Source: Streptomyces luteolus | Lineage (GTDB): Bacteria; Actinomycetota; Actinomycetes; Streptomycetales; Streptomycetaceae | DNA: 64,000 nucleotides | Direction: 5' to 3' | NCBI RefSeq assembly: GCF_029968015.1 | Contig: NZ_JASCIS010000009.1 | Span: forward strand, 1-64,000 | Part shown: positions 54,016-61,491 of the stretch, piece by piece | Numbering within the stretch: the stretch's first letter is position 1 | Layout: the number at the start of each line of letters is the position of its first letter | Translations under genes and position numbers: made by a program | Notes under the pieces: generated by a model | What the model was told of the DNA's origin: nothing | Databases searched by the model: none | What the model saw: the letters and a program-made list of their open reading frames with translations, nothing else

Positions 54016-55550
54016 CCGGTCTTCGCCTGCAGCCGCAGCGCGTTCTTGTCGACCTTGCCCGCCGCGTTGTGCGGCAGGCAGGTCAGGGAGTGGAAGGCCC
54101 GCGGGGCCTTGAAGTTGGCGAGCCGCTCCCGCGTCCAGGCGGCCAGGTCGGCCGCGTCGATCCGCGCCCCGGCGCTCGGCACGCAGTACGCGACGCCGAT
54201 CTCCCCGAGCCGCTCGTCCGGCGCCCCCACGACGGCCGCGTCCGCGACGGCGGGATGGCCGCGCAGCATCTGCTCCACCTCCGCCGGGTACACGTTGAAC
54301 CCGCCGACCACCAGCATGTCCTTCAGCCGGTCCGTGATCCGCAGGAAGCCCCGCTCGTCGAGCACGCCCACATCGCCGGTGTGCAGCCAGCCGTCCGCGT
54401 CCACGGCCTCCGCGGTGGCCTCCGGATCGTCCAGGTAGCCGTGCATCACGTGCGGGCCGCGGGTGAGGATCTCGCCGGGCTGCCCGGGCGGCGCGTCGAT
54501 CCGCAGCTCGGTGCCGGCCAGGGCGGTCCCCGACGTACCGGCGAGGGTCTCCGGCGACTCGTGCGGCTCGCAGATGCTCACCACGCCGGTCGACTCGGTC
54601 AGCCCGTACGCGGTGAAGATGTTCCGGGCGCCGATGAACTCCCGTATCCGGTGGATGAGTTCGGTCGGAATGTTCGCCGCGCCGGTGCCCGCCATCCGCA
54701 TCGACGACAGGTCGTACGCCTCGCGTCCGGGATGCTGGATCAGCGACGTGAACACCGTCGGGGCGCCGGTGAGCACGGAGATCCGCTCGCTCTGCATCCG
54801 GGCGAGCATCGTGTCCGCGTCGAAGACCCGCTCGGGGACGATCGTCGCCCCGCGCAGCAGGGACGCGACGATGCCCGCCTTGTAGCCGAAGGTGTGGAAG
54901 AACGGGCTGACCAGGAGATAGCGGTCGCCGCGCTGGAGGGTGACCGCGGTGGCCCAGGCGTCGAACACCCCGAGGGTCTGCTCGTGGGTGGCGGGCACGC
55001 CCTTCGGGCGGCCGGTGGTCCCGGACGTGAACAGGATGTCCGCGGTGTCCCCGGGCCGCACGGCGGCGGAACGGGCGAGGCGCTCCCCGTCCGGCACGCG
55101 CTCCGCGCCCGCGAGGAACACCGCCCAGTCAGGCGTGTGCAGGGCCACCGTCTGTTCCAGGAGGGGGAGTTGCTCACCGGAGTCCGCGAGCAGCGCCCGG
55201 TAGTCCGTGCCCAGGAAGTCGTGCTCCGTGAACAGCAGCCGGGCCCGCGAGCGGCGCAGGATGTCCGCCGCCTCGGCCGCCCGGTAGCGGGTGTTGACCG
55301 GCACGAGCACCCCGCCCGCGGCCACCGCCCCCAGCGCGGCCACCGCCCAGCGGGCACTGTTCGGCGCCCACACCGCGACCGCGTCGCCGCGGCGCAGGCC
55401 GTGGGCGAGGCACGCCCGCGCCGCCTCGTCGACCCGGTCGCGCAACTGCCGGAACGTCCAGCGTTCCTCGCCGAAGACGAGGGCCTCCTCGTCCCCGTAC
55501 CTCTGAGCCGCCCAGTCCGCGAGCCGGGCGATCGTCTGCGGGCCACGCAT
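54012..55550 (-). CDS. fadD3: Acyl-CoA synthetase, FadD3-like
   Basis: This is a 512-residue AMP-forming ligase. The nucleotide loop is DILFTSGTTGRPKGVPATHE; further motifs are TAYGLTESTGV, GWLHTGDVGVLDERGFLRIT and the C-terminal lysine in NAAGKVDKNALRL. YLLVSPFFHTFGYKAGIVAS resembles mycobacterial FadD3, which activates the C/D-ring propionate (HIP) with CoA. In mycobacteria fadD3 lies beside fadE30; here it lies about 22 kb away, with the BVMO. A TTCCC-N7-GGGAA site lies 93 nt upstream. Confidence 0.85.
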   Translation of the reverse strand: MRGPQTIARLADWAAQRYGDEEALVFGEERWTFRQLRDRVDEAARACLAHGLRRGDAVAVWAPNSARWAVAALGAVAAGGVLVPVNTRYRAAEAADILRRSRARLLFTEHDFLGTDYRALLADSGEQLPLLEQTVALHTPDWAVFLAGAERVPDGERLARSAAVRPGDTADILFTSGTTGRPKGVPATHEQTLGVFDAWATAVTLQRGDRYLLVSPFFHTFGYKAGIVASLLRGATIVPERVFDADTMLARMQSERISVLTGAPTVFTSLIQHPGREAYDLSSMRMAGTGAANIPTELIHRIREFIGARNIFTAYGLTESTGVVSICEPHESPETLAGTSGTALAGTELRIDAPPGQPGEILTRGPHVMHGYLDDPEATAEAVDADGWLHTGDVGVLDERGFLRITDRLKDMLVVGGFNVYPAEVEQMLRGHPAVADAAVVGAPDERLGEIGVAYCVPSAGARIDAADLAAWTRERLANFKAPRAFHSLTCLPHNAAGKVDKNALRLQAKTG

Positions 55551-55642
55551 GATCCGTCACGTCCTCCTCACCGTCCCCTCGGCGGGGGCCGACGACAACG
55601 GTCGGAGCGTGACAGGCAGAGGTGGCACGGCACATCGGGGAG

Positions 55643-55659
55643 TTCCCGGCCAGTGGGAA
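55643..55659. promoter_or_regulatory. TTCCC-N7-GGGAA site upstream of fadD3
   Basis: The site TTCCC-GGCCAGT-GGGAA lies 93 nt before the minus-strand fadD3-SMO operon. Confidence 0.7.
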
Positions 55660-55682
55660 TGTGAGGCTCTCGCCCTTGGGGC

Positions 55683-55744
55683 TCGGTGATCCGGGAAGGC
55701 CTACATGCAGTCTCTTCGGTGATCCGGAAGGCCTACATCCAGTC
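55683..55744. repeat. Near-tandem 30-bp duplication at the IclR gene end
   Basis: Copies at 55683-55712 and 55716-55744 share TCGGTGATCCGG(G)AAGGCC and the following CTACAT. The second copy contains the stop codon region of the IclR gene, so the gene end has been duplicated. A one-base gap and one substitution separate the copies. Confidence 0.8.
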
Positions 55745-56596
55745 GCTGGAGCGCAGCCAGGACATCATGTCGTCCATCGACTCGCGCGGCACCGGCGGCT
55801 CGGCGGCCTCCGGCTCCTGGCCTCTCGGCGGCCGGCCGGGGCCGAACATCGACTGCCACACAAGGCGCGTACACCCGGCCACCATCGGGGCGATCCGCTC
55901 CAGCTCCCGGTGCACGCCGTTGCCGCACACCGAGACCGCCGCGATCGCCCGCCCCGATCCGCGCAGCGGCGCGGCCACGCAGAACACACCGCGGTACGAC
56001 TCCTCGTAGTCGAACGCGACCCCGCGCTCCCGGGCCCGGCGCAGCTCGCTGCGGAAGAACTCGGGGCGCGTCAGAGTCCGGGGCGTACGGGCCCGCAGGC
56101 CCTGCCGGATCACCTGGTCCACCTGCGCCGCGTCACCGAACGCGAGGATCGCCTTGCCGGACGCCGTGCAGTACGCGGGCTGCCGGCCGCCGACCCGGGA
56201 CGGCACGCTCGCATCGTCCGACCTGCCGATCCGCTCCAGATAGACCACCTCGGTGCCGTCGAGCACGGTCAGGTGCACCAGATGCCCGGTGGACTCGTGC
56301 AGGGCGTGCAGATGCGGCAACGCCGCCTGCCGCAGCCGGTTGTGGTGCGAGGCGAGCGCCCCGAGCTCCAGCATCCGCATGCCGAGGCGGTAGTCCCGGC
56401 CCTCCCGCTCCAGCCAGCCCAGCTGGACGAGTTGGTCGAGGATGCGGTGCGCGGAGGAGCGGGGGAGGCCGGAGCGGTGCACGACCTCGGTGAGCGTCAG
56501 CCGGGGGCGTGACCCCTGGAACGCGCTAAGCGCCTTGGCCGCCTTCTCCAGCAAGGACAGCGGCGTACTTCCGGCTTCGACAGCATGCGCCGACAT
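55733..56596 (-). CDS. IclR-family transcriptional regulator
   Basis: This is a 287-residue regulator. The winged helix-turn-helix is at about residues 15-75 (RLTLTEVVHRSGLPRSSAHR). The effector domain follows (HLTVLDGTEVVYLERIGRSD, PAYCTASGKAILAF, with GVAFDYEESYRGVFCVAAPL). I chose ATG at 56596 because GGGAGGTG precedes it. It is divergent from hsaA1 and embedded among A/B-ring genes. It is the natural candidate to bind the recurring TTCCC-N7-GGGAA sites or the palindrome at 56700, in a role that KstR fills in mycobacteria. Confidence 0.9.
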   Translation of the reverse strand: MSAHAVEAGSTPLSLLEKAAKALSAFQGSRPRLTLTEVVHRSGLPRSSAHRILDQLVQLGWLEREGRDYRLGMRMLELGALASHHNRLRQAALPHLHALHESTGHLVHLTVLDGTEVVYLERIGRSDDASVPSRVGGRQPAYCTASGKAILAFGDAAQVDQVIRQGLRARTPRTLTRPEFFRSELRRARERGVAFDYEESYRGVFCVAAPLRGSGRAIAAVSVCGNGVHRELERIAPMVAGCTRLVWQSMFGPGRPPRGQEPEAAEPPVPRESMDDMMSWLRSSDWM

Positions 56597-56699
56597 CGGC
56601 ACCTCCCACACGGACAGCCGACAGCACCTTCGCCGCGGCCGCGCCTCCAACAGTGCCGGAGACTGTGCCAGCGGCTCCCATCTGCAGGGAAGAGGTATT

Positions 56700-56713
56700 C
56701 CGTTCCGGAACGG
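56700..56713. promoter_or_regulatory. Palindrome in the iclR/hsaA1 divergent region
   Basis: CCGTTCCGGAACGG is a perfect 14-bp palindrome; two further outer positions also pair. It lies 104 nt before the IclR start and 85 nt before hsaA1. It is an IclR-operator candidate but does not strictly match the TTCCC-N7-GGGAA pattern. Confidence 0.6.
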
Positions 56714-56797
56714 TAGCGCGTAGGTTCCGTCCCGTCACCCTGTCTGTCCCCGTCCCGTCCCCCACCGCGACGACCTGGAGATCCGAGAGGCACGAGC

Positions 56798-57967
56798 ATG
56801 CGCGAGAACGACGTCCTCGTGGCGGTCCGCGCGCTCGCACCCGCCCTGCGCGCCCGGGCGGCGGCCACCGAGGAGCTGCGGAGCACGCCGGCCGAGTCGG
56901 TCGAGGAGCTCGCCGAGGCCGGGTTCTTCCGGCTGCTCAGGCCCACGGCGTACGGCGGGTTCGCCGCCGACCCGGCCGTCCACCACGCCGCCGTCCAGGA
57001 GATCGCCAGGGCCTGCGGCTCCACCGGCTGGGCGGCCGCCGTCGTCGCCGTGCACGCCTGGCACCTGGCCCTTTTCGACCCGCGCGCCCAGGACGACGTG
57101 TGGGGCGAGCGGCCCGACGCCCTGCTCTGTTCCTCGTACGCTCCCACCGGGACCGTGACCGCCGTCGACGGCGGCTTCCGGCTCTCCGGGCGCTGGCACT
57201 TCTCCTCCGGCTGCGACCACGCCGACTGGGCGCTCCTCGGCGGCCTCGTCACGGACGCCGAGGGCAGCCCCGTCGACATGCGCACCTTCCTCGTGCCGCG
57301 CTCCGCGTTCGCCGTCGACGCCGTCTGGGACACCGTCGGCCTGCGCGGCACCGGCAGCAACGACCTGGTCGTCCGGAACGCGTTCGTCCCGGCCCACCGC
57401 ACCCTCGGCTACCGCGCCGTGAACGCCCTGGACTGCCCCGGCCACCAGGCCAACCCCGAGCCGCTCTACCGCCTCCCGTACGCCGCGCTCTTCACCACCA
57501 CCATCTCGACGGCGATGGTCGGCATCGCCGAGGGCGCGTACGAGGAGTACGTCGCCGCGGCCCGCGACCGCGTCCGCACCGGGCGCGGCCCGCAGGCCGT
57601 CGACGACCCGTTCGCGCAGGTCCGCATCGCCCGCGCGGCGAGCGAGATCGACGCGGCCCGGCTGCAGCTGACCCGCAACATGAGCGAGCTCTACGCCACC
57701 GTCGAGCGCGGCGAGCAGCCGACCCCGGACCAGCGCGCGCGGACCCGCCGGGACCAGGCGCTCGCCACCGAACGCGCGGTCACCGCCGTCGACCTCCTGG
57801 TGGAGGGCGCGGGCGGCGGCATCATGGGCCCCGACGGCGGAGTCGTCCAGCGCGCCTGGCGGGACCTGCGCACCGGACGCGGCCAGGCGGCCAACGACCT
57901 GGAACGCGCCCTCGGCCTGTACGGCAGGCACGCCCTCGGAGCCGAGGTCAACGACTCGATGGTGTGA
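56798..57967 (+). CDS. hsaA: 3-HSA hydroxylase oxygenase HsaA, copy 1
   Basis: This is a 389-residue flavin-dependent monooxygenase of the ACAD fold. HsaA adds a hydroxyl to the phenolic secosteroid 3-HSA using FMNH2 from HsaB. Motifs are EIARACGSTGWAAAVVAVHA, SGRWHFSSGCDHADWALLGG, TVGLRGTGSNDLVV and FTTTISTAMVGIAEGAYEEY. A second copy at 60325 lies with hsaD and hsaC. This copy stands apart, opposite the IclR gene. It may act on a different phenol or may be redundant. Confidence 0.9.
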   Translation: MRENDVLVAVRALAPALRARAAATEELRSTPAESVEELAEAGFFRLLRPTAYGGFAADPAVHHAAVQEIARACGSTGWAAAVVAVHAWHLALFDPRAQDDVWGERPDALLCSSYAPTGTVTAVDGGFRLSGRWHFSSGCDHADWALLGGLVTDAEGSPVDMRTFLVPRSAFAVDAVWDTVGLRGTGSNDLVVRNAFVPAHRTLGYRAVNALDCPGHQANPEPLYRLPYAALFTTTISTAMVGIAEGAYEEYVAAARDRVRTGRGPQAVDDPFAQVRIARAASEIDAARLQLTRNMSELYATVERGEQPTPDQRARTRRDQALATERAVTAVDLLVEGAGGGIMGPDGGVVQRAWRDLRTGRGQAANDLERALGLYGRHALGAEVNDSMV

Positions 57968-57977
57968 GGGTCTTGGG

Positions 57978-58049
57978 CGTACGGGACGGGCCGATCCCTC
58001 GTCGTACGGGAGGGCCGATCCCCCGTCGTACGGACGGGCCGATCTCCGT
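57978..58049. repeat. Tandem repeat of about 24 bp, three copies
   Basis: Units at 57978-58002, 58003-58026 and 58027-58049 share CGTACGG(G)A and GGGCCGATC. They lie between hsaA1 and kstD, just before a TTCCC-N7-GGGAA site. Confidence 0.85.
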
Positions 58050-58067
58050 TTCCCCGGTTTCCCCCGT

Positions 58068-58084
58068 TTCCCACCCAGCGGGAA
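58068..58084. promoter_or_regulatory. TTCCC-N7-GGGAA site upstream of kstD
   Basis: The site TTCCC-ACCCAGC-GGGAA lies 102 nt before the kstD start. Confidence 0.7.
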
Positions 58085-58185
58085 GCCACCCTGGCCGCCC
58101 GCCCCGCGCCCCGCCGATACTCGGCCCCTCCCGGCCCCGGCAGGCGTACCGGTCCGTGGGCCAACTCACCCAGGGAAGGGACGAG

Positions 58186-59796
58186 ATGGCGAACACAGCG
58201 CACACCGAGCACTCGACCGAGCACTCGACCGGGCACTCGACCGGGCACTCATGGGACGAGGAGTGCGACGTCCTCGTCGTCGGCTCCGGCGGCGGCGCCC
58301 TCACCGGCGCGTACGGCACGGCAGCGCGCGGCCTCGACACCCTGGTCGTCGAGAAGACCGGCCACTTCGGCGGCACCACCGCCTACGCCGGGGCCGGTCT
58401 CTGGCTGCCCGGCAACCAGGCACAGGCCCGCGGCGGCGTCGAGGACTCGGCCGAACTGGGCCGCGCCTACTTCCGCGCGGTGGTCGGCGACGCCACCGAA
58501 CACGCCCTCCAGGACGCCTACCTGGACCACGCGGCGGCCACGGTCGCCTTCCTGGAGGACAGCCCGCACGTCCGCTTCGAGTACCGGCCGTTCCCCGACT
58601 ACTTCGCCGCCCCCGGCCGCTTCGACCTGGGCCGCGCCGTCTTCCCCGTGGACCTGCCCGCACCCGGGGCCCCGCACGCGCTGGTCGACGCCGTGCGACC
58701 CCCGGCCTGGGCCGAACGGCTCGGACTGCCCGCGCCCGAGGGCCCGTTGACCGACGGCCGCGCCCTCATCGCCCGGCTGCTCCTCGCCCTGGACTCCACC
58801 GGCAACGGCCGCACGCGGCTGCGCACCGCCCTCACCCGGCTGATCACCGAGGACGGCACGGTCGTCGGCGCCGAGGCCGAGCACGACGGCCGTACGCTGC
58901 GGATCCGCGCCCGGCGGGGCGTGCTGCTCGCGGCCGGCGGCTTCGAGGCCAACGCCGAACTGCGCCGCGCATGGCAGCGGTTGCCCGGCGCCGACTGGAC
59001 GATGGGCGCCCCCGGAGCGAACACCGGCGACGCGATCAGCGCGGCCGCCGGGGCGGGCGCCGCCGTCGGACAGCTCGACGAGTCCTGGTGGTGCCCCTCG
59101 CTGCGCTTCCCGGACGGCTCGGCCGCCTTCACCCTGGGCCTGCACGGCGGCATCTTCGTCGACGGCTCGGGCCGCCGCTTCGCCAACGAGTCGCTGCCGT
59201 ACGACCGGATGGGCCGGCGGATGCTCGCCGCCAAGGCCGGGACCAGCCACGACAACCCGGTCTGGTGGGTGTTCGACGGCCGCTTCGGCGACGAGCTGCC
59301 CGGCATCACCGTGGTCCCCGCCGACCGCGCCGCCTTCACCGAGGCGGGGCTGTGGCGCACCGCCGACACCCTGGCCGGGCTCGCCGAACAGATCGGCGTC
59401 GACGCCGAGGCGCTGAGCGGCACCGTGCAGACCTTCAACGGCCACGCCGAGCACGGAGTCGACGCCGACTTCCAGCGCGGCGAGGACCCCTACGACCGGT
59501 TCTTCGGCCAGGGCGAGGGCACCAATCCCTGCCTGGTGCCCATCGAGAAGGGCCCCTTCCACGCCGTGCAGATCGTCCTCGGCGACCTGGGCACGAAGGG
59601 CGGCGTACGCACCGACGCCGACGCCCGCGTGCTGCGCGAGGACGGCACCGCGATCCCCGGCCTGTACGCGGCGGGCAACACCGCGGCCTCGGTCTCCGGC
59701 CCCTGCTACCCGGGCCCCGGCGTCCCGATAGGCTCCGCGATGGTCTTCGCCCACCTCGCCGCCGCACACATGGCGGGGCAGCGGACGGACGGCTAG
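58186..59796 (+). CDS. kstD: 3-ketosteroid delta-1-dehydrogenase KstD
   Basis: This is a 536-residue FAD enzyme that introduces the 1,2-double bond in ring A of 3-ketosteroids. The FAD motif is VLVVGSGGGALTGAYGTAAR with E56-type binding in LVVEKTGHFGGTTAYAG. The catalytic region CYPGPGVPIGSAMVFAHLAA has Y508 and G512, matching Y487/G491 of the Rhodococcus enzyme. A His/Ser/Thr-rich N-terminal tail (HTEHSTEHSTGHSTGHS), encoded by tandem 12-bp units at about 58207-58250, is extra. AGGGAAGGG precedes the ATG. Confidence 0.93.
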   Translation: MANTAHTEHSTEHSTGHSTGHSWDEECDVLVVGSGGGALTGAYGTAARGLDTLVVEKTGHFGGTTAYAGAGLWLPGNQAQARGGVEDSAELGRAYFRAVVGDATEHALQDAYLDHAAATVAFLEDSPHVRFEYRPFPDYFAAPGRFDLGRAVFPVDLPAPGAPHALVDAVRPPAWAERLGLPAPEGPLTDGRALIARLLLALDSTGNGRTRLRTALTRLITEDGTVVGAEAEHDGRTLRIRARRGVLLAAGGFEANAELRRAWQRLPGADWTMGAPGANTGDAISAAAGAGAAVGQLDESWWCPSLRFPDGSAAFTLGLHGGIFVDGSGRRFANESLPYDRMGRRMLAAKAGTSHDNPVWWVFDGRFGDELPGITVVPADRAAFTEAGLWRTADTLAGLAEQIGVDAEALSGTVQTFNGHAEHGVDADFQRGEDPYDRFFGQGEGTNPCLVPIEKGPFHAVQIVLGDLGTKGGVRTDADARVLREDGTAIPGLYAAGNTAASVSGPCYPGPGVPIGSAMVFAHLAAAHMAGQRTDG

Positions 59797-59859
59797 GACT
59801 CGCCCTGGCGCGTGGCGCCGCCCCGCGTGCAAGGGACGGCGCCACAGGCCCGCGTCCTG

Positions 59860-60112
59860 TACTTCGGCCGCCGCGCTCCGCCCGGCCCCGCGCCCGGAGA
59901 AGCTCCCGTCGCCGAGGGACGCGCCGCTCGCGTATCCCCAGGCGGCGATGCCCGCCGTGGCCCGGCCCGCGGCGAACAGGCCGGGGGATCGGCGCGCCGT
60001 CCACGTGCAGCAGCGGGTCGCGGCCGTCCTCGGCGTGCCGGTTCCAGACGTCGAGAGTTGCTTCCAGCATGTAGCCGCCCGCCGCCCCCATTTCGTCCTC
60101 CACACCTCGCTC
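59860..60112 (-). pseudogene. C-terminal remnant of a second FAD steroid-type oxidoreductase
   Basis: Read leftwards, one frame gives MLEATLDVWNRHAEDGRDPL and then LHVDGAPIP. A +1 shift near 59986 continues into PGLFAAGRATAGIAAWGYAS and GASLGDGSFSGRGAGRSAA. This is the C-terminal FAD-binding end of flavocytochrome-c/KstD-like dehydrogenases. The rest of the gene is missing. It lies head-on to kstD and shows that another flavoenzyme once occupied this locus. Confidence 0.75.
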
Positions 60113-60145
60113 AACGGGGGCTGGAGCGCAGGGCGGTGGCCTCCA

Positions 60146-60180
60146 CGAGACACCACGAGACACCACGAGACACCACGAGC
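60146..60180. repeat. 10-bp tandem repeat, 3.5 copies
   Basis: CGAGACACCA occurs at 60146, 60156 and 60166 with a partial fourth copy. It lies directly before the TTCCC-N7-GGGAA site at 60182. Confidence 0.85.
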
Positions 60181-60181
60181 C

Positions 60182-60198
60182 TTCCCGGTCACCGGGAA
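60182..60198. promoter_or_regulatory. TTCCC-N7-GGGAA site, distal, upstream of hsaA2
   Basis: TTCCC-GGTCACC-GGGAA is fully palindromic over its outer eight positions per side. It lies 127 nt before the hsaA2 start. Confidence 0.72.
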
Positions 60199-60230
60199 AC
60201 AAGCCCGGCCGTACGGGCCCGGGGCCGCCG

Positions 60231-60247
60231 TTCCCGCTCAGTGGGAG
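60231..60247. promoter_or_regulatory. TTCCC-N7-GGGAG site, proximal, upstream of hsaA2
   Basis: TTCCC-GCTCAGT-GGGAG differs from the common pattern by the last base. It lies 78 nt before hsaA2 and 49 bp (start to start) from the distal site, so the pair may bind cooperatively. Confidence 0.62.
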
Positions 60248-60324
60248 CAGCGGATTTCGCTCCGCCGCGGCACGCCGTACGTTCCTGCCACTTCCACCCG
60301 TACGACCCGAGAGGGGATGGCCCC

Positions 60325-61491
60325 ATGGCCGAAGACGTCCTGGCAGCGGTCCGCGACCTCGCCCCGACCTTCCGCGAGCGCGCGGCCGAGGCCGAGAGCC
60401 GGCGCCGCGTACCGGACACCTCCATCAAGGAGCTGGAGGACACCGGCTTCTTCCAGCTCCTCCAGCCCACGGCCTTCGGCGGCCGCGCGGCCGACCCGAC
60501 GGTCTTCTACCGCGCCGTCAAGGAGATCGCCAAGGCCTGCGGCTCCACCGGCTGGGTCGCCTCCGTCGTCGGCATCCACCCCTGGCACGTCGGCCTCTAC
60601 GACCCGCGCGCACAGCAGGAGGTGTGGGGCGAGGACGACAAGACCCGCATCGCCTCCTCGTACGCCCCCACCGGCGAGGCCACCCCGGTCGACGGCGGTT
60701 TCCGGCTCTCCGGGCGCTGGCACTTCTCGTCCGGCTGCGACCACGCCTCGTGGGTGCTGCTCGGCTGCCTCGTCGCGGGCGCCGACGGCAACCCCGTCGA
60801 CATGCGCACCTTCCTGATCCCGGACACCGAGTACCGCGTCGACGACGTGTGGGACACCGTCGGCCTGCGCGGCACCGGCTCCAACGACATCGTCGTCGAG
60901 GACGTCTTCGTCCCCGAGCACCGCGCCCTCAGCTTCGGCCCGGTCACCGCCCTCGACGTGCCGGGCCACGAGCTCAACCAGGAGCCGCTGTACCGGCTCC
61001 CGTACGCCGGCGTGTTCACCACCACCATCTCGACGCCGATCGTCGGCATCGCCGAGGGCGCCTACGAGGCGTACGTCGAGGCCACCACGCGGCGTATCCG
61101 CGTCAGTTACGGCCAGAAGGTCGCCGACGACCCGTTCGCCCAGGTCCGCATCGCCCGCGCGGGCAGCGACATCGACGCCGCCTGGCTCCAACTCACCCGC
61201 AACATGGAGGAGTTGTACGCGCACGCCGAGCGCGGTGAGGAGCTGCCGACCGAGCTGCGCGCCCGCACCCGCCGCGACCAGGTCCTCGCCACCGAGCGCG
61301 CCGTCGCCGCCGTCGACCTGCTGATGGAGAACGCCGGCGGCAACGCGATGCGCACCGGCCCCAACCCCGTCCAGCGGGCCTGGCGCGACGTGCACACCGG
61401 CCGCGGCCACGCCGCCAACGACCCCGAGCGCGCCCTGACCCTCTACGGGCAGGCCGCCCTCGACCTCGACATCAAGGACACGATGCTCTGA
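60325..61491 (+). CDS. hsaA: 3-HSA hydroxylase oxygenase HsaA, copy 2
   Basis: This is a 388-residue flavin-dependent monooxygenase. It shares with copy 1 EIAKACGSTGWVASVVGIHP, SGRWHFSSGCDHASWVLLGC, TVGLRGTGSNDIVVEDVFVP and FTTTISTPIVGIAEGAYEAY. Its position at the head of the hsaA-hsaD-hsaC-hsaB operon marks it as the canonical HsaA that hydroxylates 3-HSA to the catechol. The start at 60325 follows GAGAGGGG. It overlaps hsaD by one base (TGATG). Confidence 0.94.
   Translation: MAEDVLAAVRDLAPTFRERAAEAESRRRVPDTSIKELEDTGFFQLLQPTAFGGRAADPTVFYRAVKEIAKACGSTGWVASVVGIHPWHVGLYDPRAQQEVWGEDDKTRIASSYAPTGEATPVDGGFRLSGRWHFSSGCDHASWVLLGCLVAGADGNPVDMRTFLIPDTEYRVDDVWDTVGLRGTGSNDIVVEDVFVPEHRALSFGPVTALDVPGHELNQEPLYRLPYAGVFTTTISTPIVGIAEGAYEAYVEATTRRIRVSYGQKVADDPFAQVRIARAGSDIDAAWLQLTRNMEELYAHAERGEELPTELRARTRRDQVLATERAVAAVDLLMENAGGNAMRTGPNPVQRAWRDVHTGRGHAANDPERALTLYGQAALDLDIKDTML

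Larger units (their letters stand above)
59797..60324. other. Gap between kstD and hsaA2
   Basis: This 528-base gap has no intact gene. It contains a minus-strand flavoenzyme remnant, a 10-bp tandem repeat and two TTCCC-N7-GGGA(A/G) sites, each annotated separately. The promoter for the hsaA2-hsaD-hsaC-hsaB operon should lie near 60200-60310. Confidence 0.6.
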
